NCBI GenBank assembly: GCA_025463565.1 | Contig: JAODAT010000042.1 | Location: 1 to 35,932, forward strand | Source: Microbacteriaceae bacterium | GTDB lineage: Bacteria > Actinomycetota > Actinomycetes > Actinomycetales > Microbacteriaceae | DNA: 35,932 bases | Reading direction: 5' to 3' | Shown here: positions 1-8,935 of the stretch, piece by piece | How the letters are laid out: every line of letters begins with the position of its first letter | Position numbering within the stretch: position 1 is the first letter of the stretch | Made by a program: the position numbers and the translations under genes | The notes under the pieces: model-generated | What the model was told of the DNA's origin: nothing | Seen by the model: the letters and a program-made list of their open reading frames with translations, nothing else | The model's database searches: none

Positions 1-1153
<1,153 letters not shown>

Positions 1154-1852
1154 TTATCGGTCGAGCAGCTCCCGCAGCTGCGCGACCACCAGGTCGGGCC
1201 GGGTGATGAACGGGTGGTGACCGGTCGGCAGGTCGACCGATCGCGTCGCCCGAGCCGCGTGAATGCGCTGCAGCTCGATGGACGTGCTGCGATCGTCCGC
1301 GCAGACCAGGTAGGTCGAGTCGACGCCCTGCCAGCCGGCGGCGGTGGTCGGCGTCACGAACGCGGCGGCCGACTGGGCGGTCACGCGCTCGAATGCCTCG
1401 CGCTGGGTCTCCGCGTCGGCATCCTGCAGGAAGCGGGCACCGAACGACGCGGGGTCGTAGCCCGTCAGTGCAAGCCTGCCGTCCCCGTTGTCGCCGATCG
1501 AGGCCGGGTCGCCCACGCCGCTCATGATCGCGCCCTGCGACTGGCCGGCATCCGGCAGGTACGACGAGACGTACATCAGGTGCGCGACGGCCGGATGCCG
1601 GCCCGCCTCGGCGACGACGGTGCCCCCGTAGGAGTGGCCGACCACAATCGCCTCGCCGACCTCGTCCAGCAGGGTGCGGAGCGCCGCGGCGTCGGCGACA
1701 AGTCCGCCTTGGGCTGTGCCCGTCTCCCCGCAGGACGGAAGCGCGAGCGCGCGACTGCGGATGCCGGTGCGCGCTTCGAGCAGCTGCGCCGTCGGCCGCC
1801 ACCACCACTCGCCGTCGCGAACCAGGGCGCCGTGTACGAAAATCAGCTCCAT
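1154..1852 (-). CDS. Alpha/beta-fold hydrolase
   Basis: A 232-residue single-domain alpha/beta hydrolase, probably cytoplasmic because no signal peptide is seen. The N-terminal LIFVHGAL strand carries the oxyanion HG. The nucleophile elbow is GHSYGG (residues 72-77, Ser74). A likely acid lies in VCADDRS near residue 187, and the catalytic histidine in TGHHPF near residue 215. It resembles the small esterase/hydroxynitrile-lyase-like group often annotated only as alpha/beta hydrolase. No convincing Shine-Dalgarno precedes the ATG at 1852. It lies 64 bases downstream of the thiolase stop, so it may be the last gene of that operon or have its own start. The substrate is unknown. Confidence 0.85.
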   Translation of the reverse strand: MELIFVHGALVRDGEWWWRPTAQLLEARTGIRSRALALPSCGETGTAQGGLVADAAALRTLLDEVGEAIVVGHSYGGTVVAEAGRHPAVAHLMYVSSYLPDAGQSQGAIMSGVGDPASIGDNGDGRLALTGYDPASFGARFLQDADAETQREAFERVTAQSAAAFVTPTTAAGWQGVDSTYLVCADDRSTSIELQRIHAARATRSVDLPTGHHPFITRPDLVVAQLRELLDR

Positions 1853-1916
1853 GGTTCGACGCTACGGTGCGCGCACGGGTGACGCCATCGAATCTGCCGA
1901 CAGCAGACCGTTCTCG

Positions 1917-3101
1917 CTAGGCGTCCCACCGGCGCAGCAGCGCGGCAAGCGCCTGGCCGCCGCCGATGCACATGGTCACGATGGCGAACTCTAGGTCCCG
2001 GCGCTGCAGGTCGAGCGACGCCCTCACGGTGAGGATGGCCCCGGTCGCCCCGACCGGATGCCCGAGCGCGATCGCGCCTCCGTACGGATTCGTCTTCTCC
2101 GGGTCGAGACCGGCGTCGCGGATCACGGCGACCGCCTGTGACGCGAAGGCCTCGTTGAGTTCGATCGTGCCGATATCCGCCGGTGTGAGGCCGGTCTCGG
2201 CGAACAGTTTCGCCAGCGCTGACACCGGCGCGTAGCCCATGATCTCGGGGTCGATCGCGGCGGTGCTGACGTGCTCGAGGGTTGCGAGGCCGGTCAGTCC
2301 GCGGTCGCGCACATCCGTGTCGCGCATGAGCACCACCGCGCCCGCGCCGTCGTTGATTCCCGACGCGTTGCCCGCCGTGACCGTTCCACCGGGAATGAAC
2401 GCCGATCTCAGAGCGGCAAGCGTCTCGACGGTCGTGTCGGGGCGCGGATGCTCGTCGGTCGAGATCTCGACCGGCTTGCGCCCCGCCGTCGTTACGGCGA
2501 CGATCTCCTCCGCGAACGCCTTCTTCGCGGCCTCGGACGCCGCGCGATGCTGGCTCTCGGCGGCGAACTCGTCCTGCTGCTCGCGCGACACGTGATACTT
2601 CTTTGCAACGTTCTCGGCCGTGACGCCCATGTGGGAGTCGCTGAAGGGGTCGGTCAGCATCGCGACAGTGCCGTCGACGAGGGTGCGGTCGCCCAGCCGG
2701 TCGTTGAACCTCGCGTCGAAGTCGTAGAACGGCATGCGCGACATGTTCTCGTCGCCGCCGGCCAGGATGACGTCGGCCCCGCCCCAGAGCAGCTGCTGCG
2801 CGCCCGACCAGATCGCCTGGAGTCCGCTGCCGCAGAGCCGATTCACCGTGTATGCGGGCACGCGCACCGGAAGCCCGGCCTCGAGCGCGACCCGACGCGC
2901 GTTATAGGCGTCCGGCCCGACCTGACCGATGCAGCCCATGATCACCTCGTCGACGGAGTCGCCGGCAACACCGGCCCTGCGAAGCGCCTCCACCGTGGCC
3001 ACGGCACCGAGCTGGTGCGCGGGGGTATCGCGAAATACCCCACCGAAGCTGCCGATGGGCGTGCGCGCACCCGCGACGATGACGACTTTTTCCGTGTTCA
3101 T
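1917..3101 (-). CDS. Acetyl-CoA C-acyltransferase (thiolase)
   Basis: A 394-residue thiolase that cleaves 3-oxoacyl-CoA with CoA, or runs in reverse to condense acetyl-CoA. The nucleophilic cysteine is in NRLCGSG (Cys90). The histidine is in ALGHPVGATG (His348), and the second cysteine in TMCIGGGQ (Cys378). Length and all three catalytic motifs are complete. The ATG at 3101 has a GAGG site and sits 12 bases after the preceding Ldh2-type gene, so it is the fifth gene of the operon starting at 7737. Its likely role is the terminal thiolytic step of the catabolic pathway. Whether it prefers acetoacetyl-CoA or longer acyl chains cannot be told from sequence. Confidence 0.93.
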   Translation of the reverse strand: MNTEKVVIVAGARTPIGSFGGVFRDTPAHQLGAVATVEALRRAGVAGDSVDEVIMGCIGQVGPDAYNARRVALEAGLPVRVPAYTVNRLCGSGLQAIWSGAQQLLWGGADVILAGGDENMSRMPFYDFDARFNDRLGDRTLVDGTVAMLTDPFSDSHMGVTAENVAKKYHVSREQQDEFAAESQHRAASEAAKKAFAEEIVAVTTAGRKPVEISTDEHPRPDTTVETLAALRSAFIPGGTVTAGNASGINDGAGAVVLMRDTDVRDRGLTGLATLEHVSTAAIDPEIMGYAPVSALAKLFAETGLTPADIGTIELNEAFASQAVAVIRDAGLDPEKTNPYGGAIALGHPVGATGAILTVRASLDLQRRDLEFAIVTMCIGGGQALAALLRRWDA

Positions 3102-3113
3102 GGGTGCCTCACT

Positions 3114-4199
3114 TCAGACCGGAGAGGTCGGGGTTGTCGGGATCGGCAAGGGAGCGAACCGCTCGACGCCGAGTCCGGTCGCGATGCCGAGCAGCGTCTC
3201 CCACACGTCCTGGGGAATCTCGACGCCCTCCTTCAGTTTCTTCTCGCGGGTGATCTTGCTCCGCTCTCCCGGGTAGTACACCCGGTCGCCTTCGACCGCG
3301 GGCTTGCTGCTCGCCACGTATTCCGTCATCTCGCCGAGCTCGCGGCGGAAGTCGGCGAGCGGCCGGAACGCCTCAACGTTGAAGACGGCCATGAAGCAGC
3401 CGTCGATGATCGGCCACGGGCGGGAGAGATCCTCGCGGAACCCCATTCCCGAGAGCACATCGGCCATCGCCTCGATCATGAAACTGAGCACGTAGCCCTT
3501 GTGCGCCTGCGGTCCGCCGAGGGGAAGCACCGATCCCCCGGCCTCCAGGTCGTTGGGGTCCGTCGTCTGGCGACCTTCTGAGTCGATGATCCAGCCCTCC
3601 GGGATCGGCCGTCCCTCCGCGACGCCCCGGCGAATCTTGGTGAGCGACACCGCGCCGGAGGTCATGTCGAACCCGACGTAGCCGTTCTCCTCGTTGGGCA
3701 TCGCCATGGACCACGGGTTGATGCCGAGTCGGCGCTCGCGCCCACCGTACGGCGCCATCAGCTTCGGGCCCCACGCGCCGTCCGTCATCATGATCGCGAT
3801 CATGCCCGCGCGTGCCGCCATGGACGTGTAGTCGATCAGGCACCCGACGTGCGTCTGGTTGCGGATGCTCGCGGCCGCCACGAAGGACGTGGACGCCTTG
3901 TCGATCAGCTTGTTCATAACGTTGTGACTGACCACGTGACCGAAGTTGAAATGACCGTCGACCATCAGGGTGGTCGGGGTCTCCTTCACGATCTCGAGCG
4001 GCGCGCCCGGAATCAGGATGCCCTCCTTGATCAGGGGCAGATAGGAGGTGCCGAGGTCCATGCCGTGCAATTGCTCACCCGACAGAAGGGAGGCGACGCT
4101 GTGTTCGGCGATGATCGCGGCATCTTCCCTCGGAACCCCGGAGGCCACGAGTATCTCGATACTGAACGGCGCGACATCTTCGGCACGGAATTTGGGCAT
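3114..4199 (-). CDS. Ldh family (malate/L-lactate/ureidoglycolate-type) NAD(P)-dependent oxidoreductase
   Basis: A 361-residue protein of the Ldh2 fold, whose members oxidise 2-hydroxyacids such as malate, L-lactate, ureidoglycolate or sulfolactate, or reduce cyclic imines. Visible family blocks are GEQLHGMD (residues 41-48, with the family histidine), the THVGCLIDY region (116-124), APYGG (149-153) and LGINP (158-162). The reading frame stays open upstream to about 4769, but the ATG at 4199 is chosen because an AGGAGA site precedes it. It then begins two bases after the amidohydrolase stop at 4202, which suggests translational coupling. It is cytoplasmic. In this context it probably oxidises a hydroxyacid intermediate, but the substrate is inference. 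Confidence 0.88.
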   Translation of the reverse strand: MPKFRAEDVAPFSIEILVASGVPREDAAIIAEHSVASLLSGEQLHGMDLGTSYLPLIKEGILIPGAPLEIVKETPTTLMVDGHFNFGHVVSHNVMNKLIDKASTSFVAAASIRNQTHVGCLIDYTSMAARAGMIAIMMTDGAWGPKLMAPYGGRERRLGINPWSMAMPNEENGYVGFDMTSGAVSLTKIRRGVAEGRPIPEGWIIDSEGRQTTDPNDLEAGGSVLPLGGPQAHKGYVLSFMIEAMADVLSGMGFREDLSRPWPIIDGCFMAVFNVEAFRPLADFRRELGEMTEYVASSKPAVEGDRVYYPGERSKITREKKLKEGVEIPQDVWETLLGIATGLGVERFAPLPIPTTPTSPV

Positions 4200-4201
4200 G
4201 G

Positions 4202-5041
4202 TCAGTCTCCTTGGATCCAGCGGGTCACTCCGAAGAACCGCCCGGCGGTGCCGCTCAGCACCTCGAGCTGCTCCGACTCGGCGAGGGGTGAAACGGCGAG
4301 GCGGGCGAATTCGGCCAGTTGCTCGTACGTGCCGGCGCTTGCGGCAGGCGTGTAGTTGGACCCCCACATCACGCGCTGCGGACCGAACGTGGCGCACAGG
4401 TCGAGCAGACGTTCCTGGGCTTGGGGGTAGGGAAACGTCTCGCGGGTCGCCTCGGGCAGCGCAGATGCCTTGACGAAGATGTTGGGCAGGTCCGCCAGTG
4501 CGAGCACGGCATCCCACTCGTCGAAACGCGCGGAGACGGGAGTCTGCGCGAAGACGTTCGTGCCGGCATGATCGAGCACTATCGGAAGACCGGGGTGCGC
4601 TGCCGCGACCTTCCGGAAGCCGTCGGTGAATCCCGGCGCGTAGATCGAGACGGGCAGCCGGAGGTTCTCGGCCGCAGTCCAGAACGCATCGGCCTCCGAC
4701 GCGAACAGCGCCGGCTCGGTCGGCAGGGTGAAGACCCTCAGGCCGACGATTCCCGCGCGAGCGCTCCATCCGGCGAGCGATGCAGGATTATCGAGCATGG
4801 AACGCTCGAACTTGCCCAGTACCTTGAAACGGTCGGGATGTGCTGCCGCGCCGGCTAGGGAATAGTCGTCGGCATCGAAATACCTGGTCACCTGCAGGAG
4901 TCGGCTCACTCCCGCGGAATCCATCAGCTTCCCGAAGGCCGCGGGATCGATCGGCTTGTCCGTGGCAGCCAGGTTCACGATCTCAGTGGCCGAGGGCTGC
5001 CAGTAGTGAGCGTGGGTGTCGACGACGGAGGCCCGCGTCAC
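4202..5041 (-). CDS. Amidohydrolase family protein (amidohydrolase-2, TIM barrel)
   Basis: A 279-residue metal-dependent hydrolase or decarboxylase of the amidohydrolase-2 group. The HxH metal motif is DTHAHYW (His10, His12) and a third ligand candidate is LDHAG (His158). Near the C-terminus the motif reads MWGSNYTPA, with Asn where many members have Asp; Asn variants do occur in the family. The frame is open much further upstream to 5362, but the GTG at 5041 has a good GGGAGG site eight bases before it and places the HxH motif at the expected N-terminus. It lies 31 bases after the flavoprotein gene and two bases before the Ldh2-type gene. Possible roles are lactone hydrolysis or decarboxylation. 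Confidence 0.87.
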   Translation of the reverse strand: MTRASVVDTHAHYWQPSATEIVNLAATDKPIDPAAFGKLMDSAGVSRLLQVTRYFDADDYSLAGAAAHPDRFKVLGKFERSMLDNPASLAGWSARAGIVGLRVFTLPTEPALFASEADAFWTAAENLRLPVSIYAPGFTDGFRKVAAAHPGLPIVLDHAGTNVFAQTPVSARFDEWDAVLALADLPNIFVKASALPEATRETFPYPQAQERLLDLCATFGPQRVMWGSNYTPAASAGTYEQLAEFARLAVSPLAESEQLEVLSGTAGRFFGVTRWIQGD

Positions 5042-5072
5042 AGCGCCTCCCGTGTCACTGGGCTTCCCCAAG

Positions 5073-5996
5073 TCACAGGGCTCCCGCTCGCACCTGCAGT
5101 TCGCGCGAGACGGTCCATGCGACACCGATGCCGTCCCCGATCGCGCCCGCCACCGTGCGTGAAGTGCCGGCGCGCATGTCGCCGATCGCGAACAGGTTTC
5201 GCGTCGACGGATCGCTCGTGACCACGCGGAGCTCACCATCGACCTCGAATGCGGCCGTGTCGTCGACCAGGCCCTCGAGGAGGGAGCGCCGAGGCACGCG
5301 CGGCACCGCGAGGAAGACGCCGTCAGCACTGACATCCGGCGCGCCGGCACGATGCGCGACATCCACCGCCCCGTCCGCCGTCTTGGAAACCGAGAACGAA
5401 CCGGATGCCTGCACGAAGTCGACCGAGTCGCCCGCCGGCGCCGTCAAGCGCCAGAATTCTCCATCGGCGCCCGACCAGTCACCCACCGCGGTCACCCGGC
5501 TCGCATACTGGCGCAGCACCTGCACCTCGTAGACGGCATCCCGCCCATCGCCGAGCACGATGACGCCCTTGTTCTTGAAGAGGGGCGCGTCGCAACTGGC
5601 GCAGATCGAGACGCCGCTGCCATACAGCTCCTGGGCACCGGCCACCGCCGCGAAGTCGGCCTCGGAGCCCGTGGCGATCACCACCGCGTCGGCCTCGAGC
5701 CTGGCGCCGTCGATGAGCCAGGTGCCCCGATCGGAACGCGCGAGGCTGGCGACCTCGGAGTAGTCGATCTTCACACCGGCATCCATCGCGCGGTCGAGCA
5801 GCACCGCCGAGAGGTCCGGACCGGTCACCGGGTCGAGAGAACCGAGGTTGCCGTTGATCTCGAGCAGCGACGCCATCTCACCTCCGGGTGCCAGGGCCTC
5901 GATGAGCGTGACGTCGAGCCCGAGTTCCCGCGCGGCGATCGCACAGCTCAGGCCAGCGGGACCCGCACCGATGACGGCAAGGGGTACGTGTGCCAT
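5073..5996 (-). CDS. Thioredoxin-reductase-like FAD flavoprotein with CASC redox motif
   Basis: A 307-residue protein with low-molecular-weight thioredoxin reductase architecture: N-terminal FAD motif GAGPAG (residues 10-15), central nucleotide domain, and C-terminal FAD motif with IGDMRAGTSRT. The redox-active CxxC is present as CASC (Cys132, Cys135) where the family has CATC. The central GDGRDA keeps GxGxxA, but the HRRxxxR motif that binds the NADPH 2'-phosphate in classical enzymes is absent; the equivalent region reads VTAVGDWSGADGEF. The electron donor may therefore not be NADPH. The gene starts ten bases after the CGSC-motif protein, so that protein is the natural candidate for its thiol substrate. 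The housekeeping reductase is probably elsewhere. Confidence 0.88.
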   Translation of the reverse strand: MAHVPLAVIGAGPAGLSCAIAARELGLDVTLIEALAPGGEMASLLEINGNLGSLDPVTGPDLSAVLLDRAMDAGVKIDYSEVASLARSDRGTWLIDGARLEADAVVIATGSEADFAAVAGAQELYGSGVSICASCDAPLFKNKGVIVLGDGRDAVYEVQVLRQYASRVTAVGDWSGADGEFWRLTAPAGDSVDFVQASGSFSVSKTADGAVDVAHRAGAPDVSADGVFLAVPRVPRRSLLEGLVDDTAAFEVDGELRVVTSDPSTRNLFAIGDMRAGTSRTVAGAIGDGIGVAWTVSRELQVRAGAL

Positions 5997-6006
5997 CTGC
6001 GTTGCC

Positions 6007-7737
6007 TCAGCCGATCAGTTCGGCCAGCGCTGCATTGACCTCGACGCGACGGTACTGCGGAAGACCCTGCGCGTGGTTGTTCGCGTAGAACCGGTTCTGG
6101 TTGCGTCCGGGGTCACCGGCCACCACGATGCGCACCTCGTGCTCGTCGGCGATCACCGGCAGCAGCCTGCTGGGGTCATCCGATTCCGCGAAGTGCTCGG
6201 GGATGCGGCCTGCGTCGACCATCTCCTTGAACGTGTACGGGTTGCCGCGGGTCATGGTGCCGAACTTCTCCATGAGGTCGGCCTCCACCTTCACGTTGTT
6301 CGCCAGGTATTTGCGGATGTCGCTCTTCGAGTAGCCCTCCTGGGCGAACGACGCGGCGACGCTCGGGCTCATCAGCAGCAGCGTCGAACTGGCGTGGAAC
6401 AGGATGTGCGTGAAGCCCCATCCACCGATGGTGTCCTTCGCGAACCGCGTGAGCACCTCGAGCTGATCCTCCGGCGTACCGCCCGTGTACGCGGGGCCGC
6501 TGATGCCGACGACGCTCTGCACCGACACCACGGTGTCTGTAAGGGAGAACCCGGCGTCGACGCGGTCCGGGTTCCAGCCGGCGGCGATCGTCAGATCGTC
6601 GTTCTCGGCGAGGGCGACGTTGAAGGTACGGCCGATTGCCGCCTTGTCGGTGTCGCCCGGCTCGGTGAGCAGGCCGGCCACGTTCCTCATGTACATGCGC
6701 ACGAACCGGCCGATGGACGTGTTCGCCCGACGCCCGACCCGCATCATGCCGCCCTGGTAGTTGAAGTCCAGCGCCTTCACCAGCGGACCGCTGACGACGA
6801 CCAGGGGCTCCCAACCGGGGGTGCATCCCGCGTCTTCGATGCGCCAGTTCGGGTCGGTGATCACTTCGACGATGCCGAGCAGGATGGGCATGTACTCGGG
6901 CTTGCAGCCGGCCATGACGCCATTGACGGCGACGGACCACACCGTGGCCTCGCGGCTCGCGGGGAGGATGACTCCGATGACCTCGTCGGCCTTGCGGTCG
7001 GTGAACTCCATGAAGCGGTCGACCCGCTCCAGGGTCGGCGGCACGACGGGCAGTCCGTCGCTCCACAGTCGCTCGTCGAAGAAGTCCTGCACCTCGTCGA
7101 GAGTGCCGCTCACCACGATGTCGCGCGGCGCCGGTTCGGCGACCGGAGCGGCCGCGTCATCGATCCGGAATCCGGCGGTAAGCCGATCGAATCCTTCGAA
7201 CAGGCTCGGCACCACCACGTCGCGGGTCTTCTGCAGGAACACCTCGTCGGTGTCGTTAGGGATGACTCCGGGGTACTCCGCGATCCAGGTGTGCTCGATT
7301 CCGAGCGAACGCCCGATCGACTTCGCCTGCCGCATGAACCCGCTCGCGACCAGCGCGAAGGTGGGCACGCCGGCGGCCTCGACCGCCTCCGCCGCCCGCA
7401 TGACCGCGGGCGTGCAGCTGCCGCATGCCCCGACGCCCACGATCGCGGCGTCGACGTTGTATTCGGCGAGCAGTTTCGGCATCCGCGCGAGCACCTCGTG
7501 CTCGTCGGTGTGACCGTGGATGTCACCGAAGACCTCCCACGGAATGGTTGTGAACGTCTGGCCGCGGCGCTCGGCCTCGGCCTGGAATTCGTCGAAGATG
7601 TCCTGGCCACGGAAGAGGTCGTCCCAGATGAAGGCGATGTGCGAGCCAGCGACCGAATCGAGTTTTCGCATTCCGGCGATGGTGTTCTCAACGGCGGGGG
7701 CCTCGGGCCAGACCGCTTCGAAAATGGGTTCGGACAT
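6007..7737 (-). CDS. UGSC-family (seleno)protein homologue, cysteine form (CGSC)
   Basis: A 576-residue protein. The N-terminal domain (about 1-190) carries GVGACGSCTP with Cys105-Gly-Ser-Cys108, matching the U-G-S-C signature of a family in which the first residue is selenocysteine in some members. Here both codons are TGC, so this is the all-cysteine form. A second domain (about 207-576) opens with LWSDGLPVVPPT and contains Cys278 and Cys305. I know no established function for it. No signal peptide or membrane segment is seen. The ATG at 7737 follows GAGGTAAG; an upstream start at 7752 is possible. First gene of the operon, with a thioredoxin-reductase-like gene next. A redox or thiol-dependent role is inferred. 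Confidence 0.8.
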   Translation of the reverse strand: MSEPIFEAVWPEAPAVENTIAGMRKLDSVAGSHIAFIWDDLFRGQDIFDEFQAEAERRGQTFTTIPWEVFGDIHGHTDEHEVLARMPKLLAEYNVDAAIVGVGACGSCTPAVMRAAEAVEAAGVPTFALVASGFMRQAKSIGRSLGIEHTWIAEYPGVIPNDTDEVFLQKTRDVVVPSLFEGFDRLTAGFRIDDAAAPVAEPAPRDIVVSGTLDEVQDFFDERLWSDGLPVVPPTLERVDRFMEFTDRKADEVIGVILPASREATVWSVAVNGVMAGCKPEYMPILLGIVEVITDPNWRIEDAGCTPGWEPLVVVSGPLVKALDFNYQGGMMRVGRRANTSIGRFVRMYMRNVAGLLTEPGDTDKAAIGRTFNVALAENDDLTIAAGWNPDRVDAGFSLTDTVVSVQSVVGISGPAYTGGTPEDQLEVLTRFAKDTIGGWGFTHILFHASSTLLLMSPSVAASFAQEGYSKSDIRKYLANNVKVEADLMEKFGTMTRGNPYTFKEMVDAGRIPEHFAESDDPSRLLPVIADEHEVRIVVAGDPGRNQNRFYANNHAQGLPQYRRVEVNAALAELIG

Positions 7738-7770
7738 GCACTTACCTCGCATCTTTGAGAGCCGCTATTA

Positions 7771-7790
7771 ATGCTAACTATGATTAGCAT
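7771..7790. promoter_or_regulatory. 20-bp palindrome, candidate operator upstream of the CGSC-protein operon
   Basis: The sequence ATGCTAACTATGATTAGCAT has perfect 7-base arms (ATGCTAA/TTAGCAT) around a 6-base centre. It overlaps the -10 and start region of the predicted minus-strand promoter at 7786-7814. Its right half CTATGATTAGCAT recurs as CTATGAATAGCAT (12 of 13 bases) on the minus strand at 23794-23806. The regulator is not known; the local FadR/FCD protein is one candidate. Confidence 0.6.
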
Positions 7791-7814
7791 ATCGCGCGCC
7801 TTCACGAGCGACAA
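7786..7814 (-). promoter_or_regulatory. Predicted promoter of the 7737-1917 operon
   Basis: On the minus strand TTGTCG (7814-7809) is followed after 17 bases by TATGCT (7791-7786), a reasonable sigma-70-type pair. Transcription would begin near 7779, inside the palindrome 7771-7790. The call rests on motif match only. Confidence 0.45.
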
Positions 7815-7828
7815 GCCCTCGGGGTGGC

Positions 7829-8926
7829 TCAACAGCCGATCGTCAGCCGGGTGCCAGACTCGGCGCTCGTCTCGATCGTCGACAGCAGCCGGTGCAACCG
7901 CACCGCGTCATCGAACCCGGGGACGCTGGCGCTGCCCGTGACCAGGTCGACGTGGAGCCGGGCGTAGGCGTTCGCCACGGCGTGGGCAGGATCGGCGCGG
8001 GCGAAGCCCGGCGCCAGGTCGAAGCTCGCTGGTACCGTCAGGTCGGACAGTGCGTCGCTGCCATCGAGCGCTCCGCGGATCGTGACGTCACCGTGCTGCA
8101 GGTGTCCGGTCGGTCCCTCGACCAGCAGCGAGCCCGCCGTGCCATCGATCTGCCAGCTGAAGTTGTTCGCGGCTGAGCGCCCGCCGCGGTAGTGCACCGA
8201 CAGAACCGCTCCCCCGTCGAGTTCCCCCTGCACCACGAGTTGGTCGGGGGCCGTCGCGACCAGCATCGATCCGTCGTCCCGGTTGGTGACCTGGTCGGTA
8301 CGAACCGCTTCGAGCGCGCTCAGCGACCTGATCTCACTAAGGCACTGCTGCACGACATCGATCGTGTGGCCGAACGGGATGGACAGCATGGTCGCGCCAT
8401 TGTGCCGGTGCCGCAGATAGGTCGAACGGTCATTGGTCGCGAGACCCCATGACATTCCCGATGCCACGATGCTGGTGGAGAGCACGATGCCGATCGCCCC
8501 GCTTCGCACCAGGTCGCCGATGTAGCGAACCGACGGGTCGGAACGGCCCTGGAGCCCGACGAAAGCCCGAACGCCGCTCGCTCTCGCCAGCTCGGCGAGC
8601 GCCCCCGCCTCCGCCTCCGTCGGCGCAAGCGGCCACTCGCAGAGCACCGACGTGCCCGCTCGGATGACCCGCCCGACCAGGTCGACGTGGTGAGGAACCC
8701 TGACGGCGACGACCACGAGGTCGATCTCGTCGGCTGCAGCCATCTCGTCGATGGAGTCGAAACCTCGCGGGATGCCGTACATCTCAGCCGATCGACGGGC
8801 CGAATCGGACGTGCTCGCGCTGACGCCCTCGATACGGAAGTCGGACGAGCCTCTGATCGCGGCGAGGTGAGAGCGGGCGGCCCATCCACCCGAAGCGCTC
8901 AACCCTGCAATTCCGACCCGGATCAC
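7829..8926 (-). CDS. Gfo/Idh/MocA-type oxidoreductase, Gal80-like
   Basis: A 365-residue protein with an N-terminal Rossmann fold (VGIAGLSASGGWAARSH, about residues 4-20) and a C-terminal Gfo/Idh/MocA domain. In most enzymes of the superfamily the end of the Rossmann domain carries EKP, whose lysine takes part in catalysis; here the motif is CEWPL (96-100), as in Gal80-like members. It may therefore be an atypical dehydrogenase or a nucleotide-sensing protein. The GTG at 8926 lies nine bases after the ABC ATPase stop, so it is the third gene of the permease-ATPase operon. It is expected to be cytoplasmic. A role in modifying or sensing the imported solute is inference. Confidence 0.82.
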   Translation of the reverse strand: MIRVGIAGLSASGGWAARSHLAAIRGSSDFRIEGVSASTSDSARRSAEMYGIPRGFDSIDEMAAADEIDLVVVAVRVPHHVDLVGRVIRAGTSVLCEWPLAPTEAEAGALAELARASGVRAFVGLQGRSDPSVRYIGDLVRSGAIGIVLSTSIVASGMSWGLATNDRSTYLRHRHNGATMLSIPFGHTIDVVQQCLSEIRSLSALEAVRTDQVTNRDDGSMLVATAPDQLVVQGELDGGAVLSVHYRGGRSAANNFSWQIDGTAGSLLVEGPTGHLQHGDVTIRGALDGSDALSDLTVPASFDLAPGFARADPAHAVANAYARLHVDLVTGSASVPGFDDAVRLHRLLSTIETSAESGTRLTIGC

Positions 8927-8935
8927 CGGAACTCG

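Noticed and set aside
4200-4769. Longer Ldh2-type protein fused to upstream sequence
   Set aside because: The extra 190 codons lie antiparallel-free but out of frame over the amidohydrolase gene and show no domain; the ATG at 4199 with AGGAGA explains the start.
7423-7441. Possible selenocysteine (TGA) in the UGSC-like motif
   Set aside because: Both cysteine codons in the motif are TGC on the minus strand and the frame has no internal TGA, so no Sec insertion is needed.
5848-7758. 636-codon open frame on the plus strand opposite the CGSC-protein gene
   Set aside because: It is the GC-rich antisense shadow of a well-supported minus-strand gene. Its composition (very rich in His, Arg, Gly, Asp, Val) matches no family. 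Similar shadows occur opposite most genes here.
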